Positions 19,279 to 31,195 of a stretch of 32,514 bases of DNA are shown one piece after another. Source of the stretch: Amanita rubescens (taxonomy: Eukaryota > Basidiomycota > Agaricomycetes > Agaricales > Amanitaceae); contig WION01000569.1 in the NCBI GenBank assembly GCA_015039365.1, forward strand, positions 1 through 32,514, read 5' to 3'. The first letter of the stretch is position 1. Each line of letters opens with the position of its first letter. The translations under genes and the position numbers were made by a program. A model generated the notes under the pieces. That model made no database searches and was not told the origin of the DNA. It saw nothing but the letters and a program-made list of their open reading frames with translations.

Positions 19279-22200
19279 ATGTCTGTCATGCTCACAAAGT
19301 TCGAGTCTAAAAGCAACCGCGTAAAGGGTATTGTTCTCTTTCATCTTTGAGTTGTGTTATCGTCTGATTCATGCTGTGCTTTTCCGTAGGGCTCGCTTTC
19401 CATCCGACGCAACCCCTGCTCGCGGCCGCGCTACACAATGGGAGTGTACAATTGTGGAATTATAGAATGGGGGTGCTAGTAGATCGGTTTGAGGAGCATG
19501 AAGGTCTGTCCACTTTTTTAAATGATGGTCACCTGCTCACACCGATGCAGGCCCCGTCCGCGGAGTGGCAATACATCCAAGTAGAGCACTCTTGGTTACT
19601 GGTGGTGATGACTATAAAATCAGGGTGTGGGGTCAGTCTGCTAAGTTGTCAGGGATGGTGTCGAGTGCTGATATTCGCCTGCAGATATTCGACCTCAGAA
19701 CCGGCGTTGTCTTTTTACACTGCATGGGCACTTGGATTACGTTCGCACTGTCCAATTTCACCATGAGATGCCTTGGATCGTGAGTACTGTGTTCCCCCCC
19801 TCCCAGCATGACTACACATCACATCGACCTTCACCTAGCTCTCGGCCTCTGATGATCAAACAATACGCATATGGAACAGTACATCGAGAAACTGTATAGC
19901 AATCCTGACCGGACACTCGCACTACGTCATGTCCGCCCAATTCCATCCAAAAGAGGATCTCGTCGTCTCTGCATCAATGGACCAGACCGTTCGAGTTTGG
20001 GATATCTCCGGTCTGCGGAGAGGCTCGCCCAATGCAGGTGGTCCTGGTAATATGGGAAGCAGTGGACCAGGGAATTTCGAAACTTTCGACTCCTTCTCAA
20101 CCGTCAAGTATGTCTTGGAGGGACATGATCGCGGCGTCAATTTTGCCATGTTCCATCCTACATTACCTCTCATCGTCTCTGCCGCGGATGATCGAGTTAT
20201 CAAGATCTGGCGTATGAGCGAGACCAAAGCTTGGGAGGTCGATTCATGTCGTGGCCATTTCAACAACGTTTCCAGTGCTTTCTTCCACTCAAAGCACGAG
20301 TTGATCGTCTCTTGCGGTGAAGACAAGACAGTCCGAGTTTGGGATTTGGCGAAGAGAACTGCCATCCAGACTTTTAGGAGGGAACACGACCGGTTCTGGG
20401 TTCTCGCTGCGCATCCCAATCTCAACCTCTTTGCAGCTGGGCATGATAGCGGCCTTATCGTTTTCAAGCTTGAACGTGAACGACCTGCCTTCTCTGTTCA
20501 CCAAGAAACGCTGTACTATGTCCGAGACAAGTACGTTCGCGCGTTCGACTTCTCCACGGGCTCGGATATTGGACTTTTGAGCGTGCGCAAGTTTGGAAGT
20601 CCTTATATGCCTCCAAGAACCTTGAGCTTCAACCCAGCGGAGCGAGCTGTTCTGCTGACGATTGGCTCCGATAATGGGTTGTATGAGCTCACGACACTAC
20701 CGCAACAGGCTCAAGGCGAGGTTAAGGATTCGAGCGTTGACGGGAAGAAGGGAAGCGGGCAGAGTGCGATATTTGTTGCGAGGAACCGTTTTGCAGTCTT
20801 GAACAAGACTACTCAGGTCCGCTTCTCTATCTGCTACGCATATGTATGCTAACGCTTAGACACGCCTTGTTTAGCTCATTGAAGTCCGAGATCTAGCCAA
20901 TTCCGTGGTCAAGACGATCAAGGCTCCTGTTCAGACGAATGAGATATTCTATGGTGGAACTGCTTGCCTCATCCTGAGTTCTACTTCCACCGTGGTGTTA
21001 TATGACATACAGCAACAGAAAACAATTGCGGAAATCAACAGTCCACCCGTTAAGTACGTTATTTGGAGTGCCGACGGTCAGTTGGTCGTGTTGATGAGTA
21101 AACATAGTAAGTTACCTCTCTTTGGATTGTAGCGCTTCCTAACTCTACTTCGTACAGCGATTACAATTGCAAACAAGAATTTCTCGCAACATAGCCTTAT
21201 TCATGAGACGATTCGTATCAAGTCGGGTGCATGGGACGACTCAGGCGTCTTTATCTATTCTACGCTCAATCACGTCAAGTATTGCCTATCCCAAGGGTAA
21301 ACCACTTTACTACCATCACACATAGCGGATTTAACATTCAAGTTAAATAGTGATCACGGTGTCATTTGCACATTGGACAACCCCGTCTACCTGACGCGTG
21401 TCAAGGGCAAGACGATTTACTGTCTCGACCGCTCAGCCCGCCCCCGCACCATTACATTTGACCCAACAGAGTACAGGTTCAAGCTTGCGCTTTTGAAGCA
21501 CAATTACGAGGAAATGCTGTACATTATCAAAACTTCTACTCTCATGGGTCAGAGTATCATTGCGTATCTACAACAGAAAGGATTCCCGGAGGTGATTATC
21601 TGCCTTGAATGACGTTCGCAGCGTATTTATGATATGCTCTTTCAGATCGCACTTCATTTCGTCCAAGACACGAACACTCGCTTTGAGCTAGCGCTAGAAT
21701 GCGGTAATTTGGATGTTGCAATGGAAACTGCCAAAACGATTGACCGCCCCGAGTGCTGGGCTAAGCTTGCACAACAGGCGCTGAAACAAGGAAACCATAA
21801 AGTGGTGGAGAAGGCTTATCAAATGACGAAGAACTTTGACAAACTGTCCTTCCTTTACCTCGCAACTGGAAGTGCAGAGAAGTTGTCGAAAATGCAAAAG
21901 ATCGCCGAGGCGAGGGGTGATCCAATGTCGCGATTCCATAATGCGTTGTATACCGGTGATGTGGAGGGGCGGATTTCTGTATTGAGAGATGTTGGACTTC
22001 GTAAGTCTCGGCGAGGTCCAGGATATTAAGAGTACTAAATGCACACTTTAGACCCGTTGGCGTATTTGATGGCCAAGACCAACGGATTGGAAGAAGTAGC
22101 GGCCGAGATTCTAGAAGCTGCGGGTCTTACGGAAGCTGACCTTGACGATGTACCCGATTTTGGTCCGTCGACGCTGAAGCCACCGCCCGTCATCACTTCC

Positions 22201-23573
22201 ACCACAAATATGAACTGGCCAGTCGTACCTCCCGGAGAAAACTTCTTTGATCTTGCTCTCGTCAATGGATCTTTGGAAGGTGTCCCAACTCCATATGCAA
22301 ACGGAGATACTGGCGCTGGCGCTGCGTCTTCTGCATTGGATGCGTGGGCGAGGGAAGAAGAGATGCAAGAGGAGGAAGTTGACGAGGGTGGATGGGACCT
22401 GGACGCTGATGGAGGAGAGTTCCAGCCTGCGCATGAAGAAGAGACGGGCCCTGCAGAGGAAGAAGAGGAGTTGGGTGCCGGTGCAACACCCGGTCCTGAC
22501 GAGACGGAGTTATGGGTCAGAAACTCACCGCTTGCTGTGGACCATGTAGCTGCCGGAGCGTTCGAGAGTGCCATGCAGGTAGGTTCTCCGAGCAAGATCA
22601 AGTGACGTTTGTTTGACCTGGACGTGTTACAGCTTCTCAATCGTCAATTCGGAGTGGTCAACTTTGCCCTGCTGAAACCGCTATTCATGTCCGTCTACCG
22701 ATCATCACATGTCTATATTTCACCAGTCGCCTCTTTGCCACCACTGAAAATTCATGTGAGACGTAACCCGTCCGAGTCTTCCCCCAGTCGTGTTCTTCCC
22801 GTTGCTGTACGATCACTACAGTCGATGAGAACAGAGGTGACGGAAGGGTACCGATGCATGTCCGGCAACAAGTTGGCAGAAGCGCAAGATGTCTTCCGCT
22901 CAGTGTTGCATGCTCTCTTACTTGTTGTGATATCTTCCGATGATGAGGCGAAACTGGTGAGCAGCTAATCTGATGTTTGAGTTTCGTTGATGATGTTGGC
23001 CACAGTGGAGAGAAACGGTAACGTCCGCGCGAGAATACCTGTTGGGAGTGTCGATTGAATTGGAGCGTCGACGAGTAGCCGAACAAGATGTCGGCAATTT
23101 GAAACGACAACTAGAGCTTGCGGCGTACTTTACGCACTGTCAAATGCAACCGGCTCACCTGCAAATTGCTCTCCGGAGTGCTATCAACTGGTTCGCAAAA
23201 GCAAACAACCTGGCACACGCTGCTCGGTTTGCGAAGCGGCTCTTGGACTTGAAGCCCGATCCGAAGATAGTTGCACAGGTACGCATGCATTCGTCTAGCA
23301 GATTTGAGTTGAGTTCTGACGATTGCATAGGCACGCCAACGTATCGCCGCTGGGGATCGTAATCCCCGCAACGCCGTTGACATTGACTATGACGAATACA
23401 CCGCGTTTGAGATTTGTGCTGCTAGTTATACGCCGATTTACAAGGGTTCGCCGTCTGTGCGGTGCCCCTATACCGATGCGATGTTCTTGCCGCAATACCA
23501 GGGGTCTCTAGACCCTCTTACGCAGCTAACGGAGATTGGTGCTGTAGCTTCTGGGTTGCCCGCTGCGTGGTAG
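19279..23573 (+). CDS. Coatomer subunit alpha (alpha-COP)
   Basis: Thirteen exons: 19279-19327, 19390-19503, 19551-19631, 19685-19779, 19839-20816, 20875-21106, 21158-21296, 21351-21591, 21646-22000, 22052-22578, 22633-22956, 23006-23278, 23331-23573. They sum to 3651 nt, 1216 residues, the usual alpha-COP length. The protein begins [20 protein letters not shown] and carries N-terminal WD40 repeats ([64 protein letters not shown]). The alpha/beta' solenoid follows ([48 protein letters not shown]), then an acidic Glu/Asp-rich linker in exon 10 and the C-terminal epsilon-COP-binding domain ([27 protein letters not shown]). It builds the COPI coat for Golgi-to-ER retrograde vesicles and binds dilysine cargo tails through the WD40 propellers. 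All 12 introns are 47-63 bp with GT...AG ends. I expect it to be intact and essential. Confidence 0.96.
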
Positions 23574-24158
23574 AAGAATGAAAATGAACAGGCAGTCTCT
23601 AATCACTCCATTCCCTGCTACCAATGAGCTTATAGTAGTTTATTGTCGTACAATGAAATATATTCATTCCTCTGGTAACATTACGTGGCAATATTATATT
23701 GGTATATGCTACTGTACGGCTGTTGCTATTGGTTAGCATTAGGGTTAGGGTTAGGACCACAGAGGGACCAAAAAAAAGGATGGCCCTCCTAGCCCATAGA
23801 GAGGCCGTGGAAGGACTGGAAAATATTGAGACGGTGCATGAGCCGAAGCCCATACAAACTGCAGCTACCCCCTGAGGACAGGGTCGCCGTGCTATGGGGG
23901 ACCTCCACAGCCCGTAAGCCCGGTTACATGAAGGGGCACACGCCATCAAGGTAAGTATGAAGAGATGGAGTGTTGGGACACTGTTTATATATCTTTCTGA
24001 AACCGCGCACGGACCATTGTGACCTTTGGCCATATCCAGACGCTGACATAAGTCAAGTCTTGTCGGCATTTGTCGGCACCGTGCTCCGGCGCTTACCCAT
24101 CCAGTCCTACACCGCGAACGCGTCGCCTTTCTCTCGCTAATTATTGTATTATTTGCTT
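23574..24158. other. Intergenic region between alpha-COP and the nuclease gene
   Basis: About 585 bp holding the alpha-COP 3' end, a short interstitial telomere-like tract (23739-23755), an A-run at about 23770 and the promoter of the nuclease gene. The stretch 23756-24060 has an open minus-strand frame with no family resemblance. It could be a fragment of a repetitive element, which I cannot confirm. Confidence 0.4.
23739..23755 (+). repeat. Interstitial telomere-like TTAGGG tract
   Basis: TTAGGG occurs nearly three times in tandem (17 bp). TTAGGG is the telomere repeat of most basidiomycetes. Such short internal tracts can mark repaired breaks, but may also arise by chance. A 12-bp TAACCCTAACCC also occurs at 11040-11051. 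Confidence 0.6.
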
Positions 24159-26143
24159 ATGGGCGTGCTGGGACTCACGCCTTTTCTCCAGAAGGTTTGG
24201 TACGCGATGACCTTGCTATACACGTGAAACACCGCTGAACGCTCAACTTTAACAGTCCTGATGTAATTAAACACTTGCCAGACCGTTTGAAAGGACTAGC
24301 CGGTAAAAGAATCGTCATGTAAGAATCGCGTTTTTTTGGTTCGATATTTTGTCATGTCTTCTCTGGTTCAGCTGTTCTCATGTACCGTGACTTGCCAGAG
24401 ATGGAACCCTTATAACCCAACGGATGCACTTTGCTCCAGTTCCGCATCAGTATCGACATGTTCTGGGATGGTACAGACTCGTGAAGGAGTTGGAAGACTC
24501 GGGAGTCTCAGCTATATGCGTGTTTGATGGGAAGGAACGTAATCTTGCTAAAGCACGTGAGGTCAGACACTAGTTCATGTAGCCTGTTTCGTCATTGACT
24601 GGGATTAATAGGCTGTGCGACGGAGAGAAGCTCGCCAGTTAGTTGCGGCGCGTAGTTCGCTCGAACTGAAGCGGTTGCAACGGCTGCAAAAACTTAAAGG
24701 CATTTGGAAGCAATGGAAAATGCTAGACAGAAACGATCGCAGTCGCATCTCGGACCTTATAAATGCGCTTGATTTTCTTCAACCCAAATGCACCCCATTG
24801 GTGTCGTTTGAGCCTGAGTCCAAGTTAGACGTTGACGGTGACTAGGACCCACTCTCTGATGTTACCCATCTTCTCATTCTTGTTACAGAATCGATTACTG
24901 AAGAATCCATTGAGAGCGAAAGTATAGACGCGCAAGATCAGGTATTTTGGATGCGCCGATGCTCGTTGTGCTCGTCTAATATATACTTTAGAATAGAACC
25001 CAAGTTTTATCTATTGAAGACGAACAAGGCCCATTACACCAGGATGCCCTTTCACCTTCAACTGACCGCATACAAGATCTTGCCTTCCCCGTGATACCCC
25101 CTGTATTATCTGCAGAAGATGCACGAGCAACAGTGGAGATGTCACCCCCTGAAATCGCTAAACAGATCGCAGTTCTTTTCTTGGACTACCACAGGAGCAT
25201 CTCACAACTTAAATCACTGCCCCCGAGTATCTCAGAGACACCTCTGCTGCCTGTGCCTCAAAGTACTGTGGACTCGGACGCTCGTGCAGAGCTTTTCATG
25301 AGCAAAGGGCAATATCAGCTCACAATCGAAGAAGGGCGGCTTTGGTCAAAAATTTTAACGCCTCAAGAACAACTAGAACCAGTGACCGACATAGCGGTGA
25401 ATGACCTCACGCAGAAGAGTAGCATTATGTCTGCATCGTATACGCGCCGGACCTGTGCACCGACATCAAAAACCTATGATGAAAGTAGAGAAATCTTACA
25501 GGCCATGGGAATACCTTGCGTCGAATCGACTGGGACTTTTGAAGCGGAGGCATTAGCCTCTGCCATTGTTCGCCAAGGTTTGGCAGACTACGTCGTCAGC
25601 GAGGATACAGTGGGTATTGTCCATTTCAACACAACTGAAAAACTAAATAAGAACAAGGATGTGCTGCTCTACGAAGTTCCTCTTCTCAGGAACATCACAA
25701 GCAGACACGAACCCTTGATGATGATGACTGGTTCCGACGTTCGGACAATGCTCGAACTTGACTATGATTCCTTCATCGACTTTGCACTGCTCCTAGGAAC
25801 GGACTTTTCCGAGCGTATTAAAAATTTAGGCCCTGCGCGTGCTCTGAAGTTCATCAGAGAATATGGCACGATAGAGCGTGTAATTGCGTCCGAGACCAAG
25901 TATACCCCTCGGTTACCTGCAGACGCATATCTGGCTGAGGTGGAGCTCGCCCGCACGATTTTTCGCACGCTCCCTCCAGTACCGGACGAAGACCAGCTCA
26001 TTCCCAAGAAAAGGGATGATGATGAGGTCGTTCAACTGTTACAACGATTTTCACTCGGTCGCGAAGTGCTGCTGCGCGAGGAATGGAATTATGAAGCAGC
26101 GCTAGCAGGTAATTACTTTGCTGACGACCCGAGAATGTACTAG
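24159..26143 (+). CDS. XPG/FEN1-family structure-specific nuclease (PIN-like)
   Basis: Seven exons: 24159-24199, 24256-24318, 24399-24561, 24612-24837, 24889-24941, 24992-25609 and 25658-26143, giving 549 residues. The N domain starts MGVLGLTPFLQKVCPDVIKH, as is usual for the family, and has acidic residues D36 (VIDGT) and D78 (VFDGK). The I domain has E366 and E368 (TFEAEALAS), D387 and D389 (SEDTD) and D437 (LLLGTDF), followed by a helix-two-turn-helix-like SERIKNLGPARALKFI. These supply the usual two-metal site. The SEDTD motif exists only if the 48-bp in-frame intron 25610-25657 is removed. A spacer of about 230 low-conservation residues separates the N and I domains, so this is not classical FEN1; it is closer to the fungal XPG-like proteins of unknown role. 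DNA repair or replication is the likely setting, in the nucleus. No PCNA-binding box was found. Confidence 0.9.
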
Positions 26144-26827
26144 GATATTTTATAGAATAATAATGATATGCCAGAAGGACAAGCAAGGGTATGAATAATT
26201 CACATGCGCACGCCATGTCCGGCGTGCCCGTTTATCGCGGAGGCCACATTTCAGAACCCAGCCAATTTTAGCACCACCTCCATTATTCAAATTGGTTTCA
26301 TGAAATGCTCACCTTACGCGCGTTACATCACTCGGGCTTTATTCCGCAGTAGACCATGGGGCAAAGTCTTCACACCCCATAAGCGATATGTCTACAGAGG
26401 CGGGCGACGTACCTGTTTCATTCCCCAGACTATTCAAGCACAATGACAGACAGCAAATATAGATCCTTATAGATCCTTATCCGGCCACGGCTACTTCTTC
26501 AGTTTGATTCGCATCTATCATTGATGACCGGCACTGAACTTGTATCACATTATCAGGACGATCCTGAGCAGAATGTGAAACGCAAGCAGCCTACCAATAC
26601 ATAGTTGAATGACATTCGCGACGCACATTGGTTAGTTTTTGACGCCCGGACACGTCAGTCTTGCTGCGATGTTACCGGAACGGCATATGCCGATGCTTGA
26701 GTTTTAGACTCGATATTCAGGAGGTGAGACACAGGGGCGTTTCGTTATGAGAACTGGCACCTGCTAAATATCTTTTCGTAAGAATAGCAGTTTCGAACAT
26801 GTAACTTGCTTCCCCATTCCCACCGAA
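26144..26827. other. Intergenic region upstream of the DUF6534 gene
   Basis: About 680 bp with no gene seen. A tiny tandem of ATAGATCCTT lies near 26459-26480. An 80-residue frame at 26204-26446 has no recognisable family. The promoter of the next gene is expected in the right part, but I see no clear TATA box. Confidence 0.4.
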
Positions 26828-28370
26828 ATGGGTCAATACGATGGTTTTGCTGGTGAGGCAGTTTCGCGTTAGCTTTCTTCATTGCACTAAAGAAAATGTA
26901 ACATCAGGCTTGTTGTTGATTGGCGTTTTTCGTCAGTTTCAATTTCTTCCAAAGCCGTTCACGAAATGCTGAAACGAGTCAATAGTCAATACGTATCTCT
27001 TCGGGATTGTCACATATCAGTTTGGGTTATACTATCAATTGGGTACGTCGAATTCGACTGCGGCATTTGAAAAAAAACGGGTTTGACGTATATCACGATC
27101 AGAGTTCAATGACCCGTTGTGGCTCCGGTTCGTATTTGGATCGCAATGAAACGGCTAATGAATGCTCATCCCAGTTCAGATTGACAGTACATACCTTACT
27201 CGCCCTGGATACATTCCATTCAGCCTCGTTCGTTCTTTCCCTTCCTTTGAGTGGCATTTTCAGACAATGCATCCAGCCTCATTTACCTTGCATGGTGGTA
27301 CCTGTACGTTTAATCTTTCTTTACACCCTACAAACCTCATCCGAATCGATAGTGTCGTCAACTACAACAATCCATCAGCATTTTTTGGTATGGATTTTAT
27401 GACTTGACATATGCATAGGTAACAAAACTATCCAGTGAATATTTGGCCGTACCGCGCATCGATAATAGAAAGTTCCATAACCACGTTCCTTACTCAACAT
27501 TTCATGGGATACCGGTGAGTATGCGTCGAGAGTCGGGCCACGAAGGATGATAACCGAAAGACTCCCAGTATATATCGAATGTCAGGAAAGCGGCATCTTT
27601 ACATAGGAATCATGATTGTATCCTTAGCAGACCTCATTGCGGCTTCTATCACTACTGCAAAGTGAGTGCTGAGAAGGAGTTACGGTGGTCGCGCTAACTC
27701 TTGTTCGCAGGGCATGCAGAATCGTAGAGTAAGCTTCCTTAACCCTCATTTACGATAATTGATGCCGCGAGCAGCAGGAGAGACCTATCGGTCTTGAATA
27801 CAGAAATCGTCGTGTGGCTCGCCACCCAAGTGATTTTAGACTTCTTCATTGCAGGTCCGTAACACTATTCCTCAACTCCTTCGCGTAATGTGCTAATAGA
27901 GTTCACTAGGTTATACCTCCATCGGTCTCTATAAACAAAGGACAGATTATGGCCGTACCAACAAGATCTTGTATCGGTGTATACGTAGCGCAATTCAAGT
28001 TGGCGCTCTCTCTACCATGTTTGCGTTAGGGAATCTCATTGCCTTTGGTTCATATTTCCAAGTTTCCAACATTGAGACCACTGACACATGATCATTATAG
28101 TCACTTGGCCATCAGCGAACTTGTATGGAATGTTTCTGTTTCCTATCGGTCGTATATATACAAATGTAAGTCAATCAATGTGTTTCGTGAGCGTCTAACA
28201 CGGTGAAGGCTTTAATGAACACGCTAACTGTGCGCGCGAGCTTGAGGAGTGAAATGGCAGGGGCGGAAGAAGTCCTTGATGTAAGTCGGTTGCCGTTGAA
28301 GCCATTCTGCTGATGATAAATATCGAATCAGACCAATGCCGTATGGGGTGTTTCCACAAGTGATAGCTAG
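26828..28370 (+). CDS. DUF6534-type multispan membrane protein, 15 exons
   Basis: No long ORF exists here. Splicing gives exons 26828-26852, 26908-26931, 26986-27042, 27103-27127, 27180-27227, 27277-27303, 27353-27387, 27436-27514, 27569-27661, 27711-27728, 27778-27854, 27910-28047, 28101-28165, 28209-28280 and 28332-28370. They total 822 nt, 273 residues. All 14 introns are 43-60 bp with GT...AG ends. The product starts MGQYDGFAGLLLIGVF and continues with family landmarks LFGIVTYQFGLYYQL, NDPLWLRL, LLALDTFHSA, VVNYNNPSAFF, NIWPYRASIIESS, ARRV-like FMGYRIYRMSGK, VQVGAL-like IQVGALSTMFALGN and GRIYTNALMNTL. Six to seven hydrophobic segments are visible. DUF6534 proteins are abundant in agaricomycete plasma membranes and of unknown function. 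At 27772-27777 a CAGCAG acceptor allows two isoforms differing by one residue. Confidence 0.82.
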
Positions 28371-29023
28371 TAATAGACATGACACCGGAAATCATCTGCA
28401 TATATGGTGGCAGCTTAGGACGAAATCAATATCAATAATATTCGGGCATAGAAGGGATAGATTGAGAGTGAAACTTGTGGCGTTTGGGATACTGTAGCAT
28501 ACTCTACGTACTGGTATTTAATGTAATAAAAAAGACACCAAAATCTTCGTATTAGTATATCTCGTTGCGCGTTAATACTTGAATGGAACAGAAGAATCGG
28601 GACGTTGTTCACCCCCGAGTCCTCGCGACAGACACAACACGTTCCCAACAAAGAGGAGATAGATTTTTGAGAGCAAGGTAGCGTCACCTGTAAATGGGTG
28701 GCATACTCTATATTACTATTGAATACTACATATAGGAGGACAAGTCACCCTGGCCCCGCCATGCTGCAATTCACATCCTGGAGCAATTCCGGACGGAAGG
28801 AATTGCCGACCCCATCAGCACGACCCATAAGATAGCAGGGATGGAAGGAAGAAGGGCGACAGCGCAAAAGCACCTATACCTGCAAAACAATTCAATAACG
28901 GTGACCTGAAGAGTTTCATTGTTGGAGATGCGACACATGTATCACTAAAGAACATTTCATGGTGTGAACATTCTTTGGACATCCGCATAGCGATAGTGTA
29001 TAAAGGTACGTAACGATTGCGAA
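28371..29023. other. Convergent intergenic region
   Basis: About 650 bp between the 3' ends of the DUF6534 gene (plus) and the complex I factor gene (minus). Only short random frames are present. No clear repeat or RNA gene was seen. Confidence 0.4.
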
Positions 29024-29914
29024 CTATTCTCCTCTGCGACGCGTCAAAGGAGTCCAAGAATTCGGTGTATCTTCCGTGTGTTCGACCCACGGCGAAACTT
29101 TCGATTGTCCCGTTGAATTTAATGGGGATGCAGGAACGGAGTTCTGCGCTTGTTCCACTTGTTCCTGTTCGGAATGCATCTCTTCTCGGAGTTCTTTTTT
29201 ATCACCGTCGGTCGATACTTCAAGATGGTATCCCAATGGGCCTCTTTGATTTACGAGTTCTTCTGTCGCTTGTTCGACTGTCATGCGGTGAGCTTCTTCA
29301 ACTGCAACCGCGCCTTCGGCAATGAGCTTGGCTCGATTCTCGTTGTCCCTCGCATCAATTAGTGCCGCATTCATTTTTACGCGTTGCTGACGATCAAAAT
29401 CCGCTTGAAGTTCCTGTTCGCGAAACTTAGGATAAACACCACGCCAACTCTAAATTAGACGGCACCTCAAATGTAGGCGGGTATTGTCGTGTATGCGTTA
29501 GCCATGAGGACCATTGAGCTGTAACGAGCGTTCGTTTCTTATGAGACACGGCGACGGATCAATTCAACCCCACCTGGAAGTCTTTTCCCTCCTCCAATGT
29601 AATCCCACATATCATCTGGTTGCCTGTATTGCACCTCTCGCCTGGTACGTTGATCTGTATCAAATGAGAAAGGCATATGAGAAGGTTGGGTTAGATCTAA
29701 ACCTGGTGAAGTTGCGGGGTGTTCATAAAAGCGATTTCCTGTCGGATATGAGATGTCAAGCCTGTTCATGCAGACTCAGTGATTCGACACGAACCCTCAA
29801 AATCTCTACCGGTGTATATCCTCTGCCAGCTTTATTGAGCTTTGTTTACGAGAGCTAAGTAAAATGCCTTACGGGGCTCCTTATACTTTGCCAGATACGT
29901 CGCAGAAACGACAT
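29024..29914 (-). CDS. NDUFAF2/mimitin-like mitochondrial complex I assembly factor
   Basis: Six exons on the minus strand: 29914-29873, 29822-29795, 29738-29703, 29654-29574, 29518-29466 and 29425-29024. They sum to 642 nt, 213 residues. Introns are 40-56 bp; the third (29655-29702, 48 bp) is a multiple of three and free of stops, so it is easily missed. The protein starts MSFLRRIWQSIRSPR, then has TGRDFEGNRFYEHP, RREVQYRQPDDMWDYIGGG and QWSSWLTHTRQYPPTFE, as in B17.2-like/NDUFAF2 proteins. A charged helical region follows (ELQADFDRQQRVKMNAALI) and a less conserved acidic tail. The protein is expected in the mitochondrial matrix, where it assists late assembly of NADH:ubiquinone oxidoreductase, with a basic N-terminus that may serve as targeting signal. 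The 40-bp last intron is short, so its ends (29426-29465) are the least certain join. Confidence 0.82.
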
Positions 29915-30384
29915 TCCCAGAATCCGAACGCAGGTGAACGAGTGGAGCTTACGTAACCGGTAAATTCCGAGCCCACAGTGCCAATGCATGCCAATAGTTG
30001 GCACACTTCCATACTACAATGATCTCGAAACAACCTGAGTATGTAACATCTCAAGTAATCAATAGCAGATTAATGAGTCGCTGCTCTCTATCCCATTGAG
30101 TAACCAGACTATATTACTCTAAGTTCATCCCTTCCAAACTCATCTTGTCTTGCCAGCCCTCACGGAAATCCGAGAAGCAATACTACTCAACGTAGGTTGA
30201 GTAAACATGCTAATCCAACAAATCCTCGTCAAAAAATGACCGTGAGTTTAGCTCACCGCGGCCTAAGATGGGGGCAGGCCCATTTAGGTCGCGTCTATCG
30301 ACGTGGAAGGAGTGCTCCAGTCAACTACATGGACCATAGTGTGAATAGAGGACCGTTACCTTAAGACCTCATGGCGGGGGGGTT
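29915..30384. other. Upstream region of the complex I factor gene
   Basis: About 470 bp with no gene seen. It contains the presumptive promoter of the minus-strand gene starting at 29914. A CTCAAC/GTTGAG mini-hairpin near 30186-30203 is the only local structure noticed. Confidence 0.35.
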
Positions 30385-31195
30385 CAGATCTTCGTGACGT
30401 GATATTAGCGCCAACCGCGTACTACAAAGAGGCATTACTGTACCCTGGGAGCTCGTGGACAGGATTTCTCCTTCGTGATGTGATATCAGCACCAAATGCG
30501 CATTATAAAGAGTTATTACGATACCATTGGGAAGGATGTTTGCCCAGTTCCCTTTTGAAGAGGTGGGACGTTAGCGCCAACGGTACATCACAATAGGTAA
30601 TGCTATCTCGTACTCTTTTGTAGGTCCCGGATGGGGCACTGCGTTTTGACGAGACCTTCGTGATGGACATGAGTACTCAAGTGCAATTACGGTAATGCTA
30701 TCCCATACCCTTCAGCAGAAAGCTCGTGGGGCTGCTGTTCAGGACGTCTTTGTAATGAAATGTGAGTGCCAACTGCCCATAATGGTGAATAATAACAATC
30801 CGTACGGGCTCGACGGAGGAGGATGCGGACTACCAGCCACAATTAAACCGTCATGAGGCGCTCTGCATCGAACATTAGATTGCGTGTTATAAAAGGAGAT
30901 GCTATTATGTACACTTGGGGAGGTTCATGTTCAGGAGGCCTTTGTCTTGAAAGTGTGAGCGCCAACTGCATATTGTAATGAATAATACTATTCCGTACGG
31001 GCTCGGCGGGGGGGTCGGATGATGTGGACCCTTAGCCACAATCAAACCTGGATCGTCTTGTCTGTATTGGACATTAGATTGCGTATTACAATGGGAACTG
31101 TTATCCCGTACCGAGGTTGGGACTGCGACCTAGTGATGGAACATGAGTGTCAACTGCGTATTACAATGCGTAATGCTATCCCGTACCCTTTCGTC
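30385..31195 (+). repeat. Degenerate tandem repeat array, about 80-100 bp units
   Basis: About nine diverged units recur with spacing near 80-100 bp. The core resembles GCGCCAACTGCGTATTACAA followed by GTAATGCTATCCCGTACC, and units are preceded by TTCGTGATG- or TTCAGGA-like words and often followed by GGGAGCTCGTGG-like words. Units 5-6 (about 30738-30928) match units 7-8 (about 30929-31120) more closely, including AATAATACTATTCCGTACGG-like and ACATTAGATTGCGT blocks. This suggests a later dimer duplication of about 191 bp. No coding frame runs through it. It is a minisatellite-like array in an advanced state of decay. Confidence 0.75.

Noticed and set aside
22035..22640. 201-codon minus-strand ORF inside the alpha-COP gene
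   Set aside because: It lies antisense to a well-supported exon and has Ser/Pro composition expected from reversing an acidic Glu/Asp region.
23599..24069. 156-codon minus-strand ORF between alpha-COP and the nuclease
   Set aside because: It spans the telomere-like tract and low-complexity runs and has no recognisable domain; I treat it as chance or an element fragment.
27007..27402. 131-codon plus-strand ORF
   Set aside because: It reads through introns and several frames of the DUF6534 gene; only short pieces such as LLALDTFHSA are real exon sequence.
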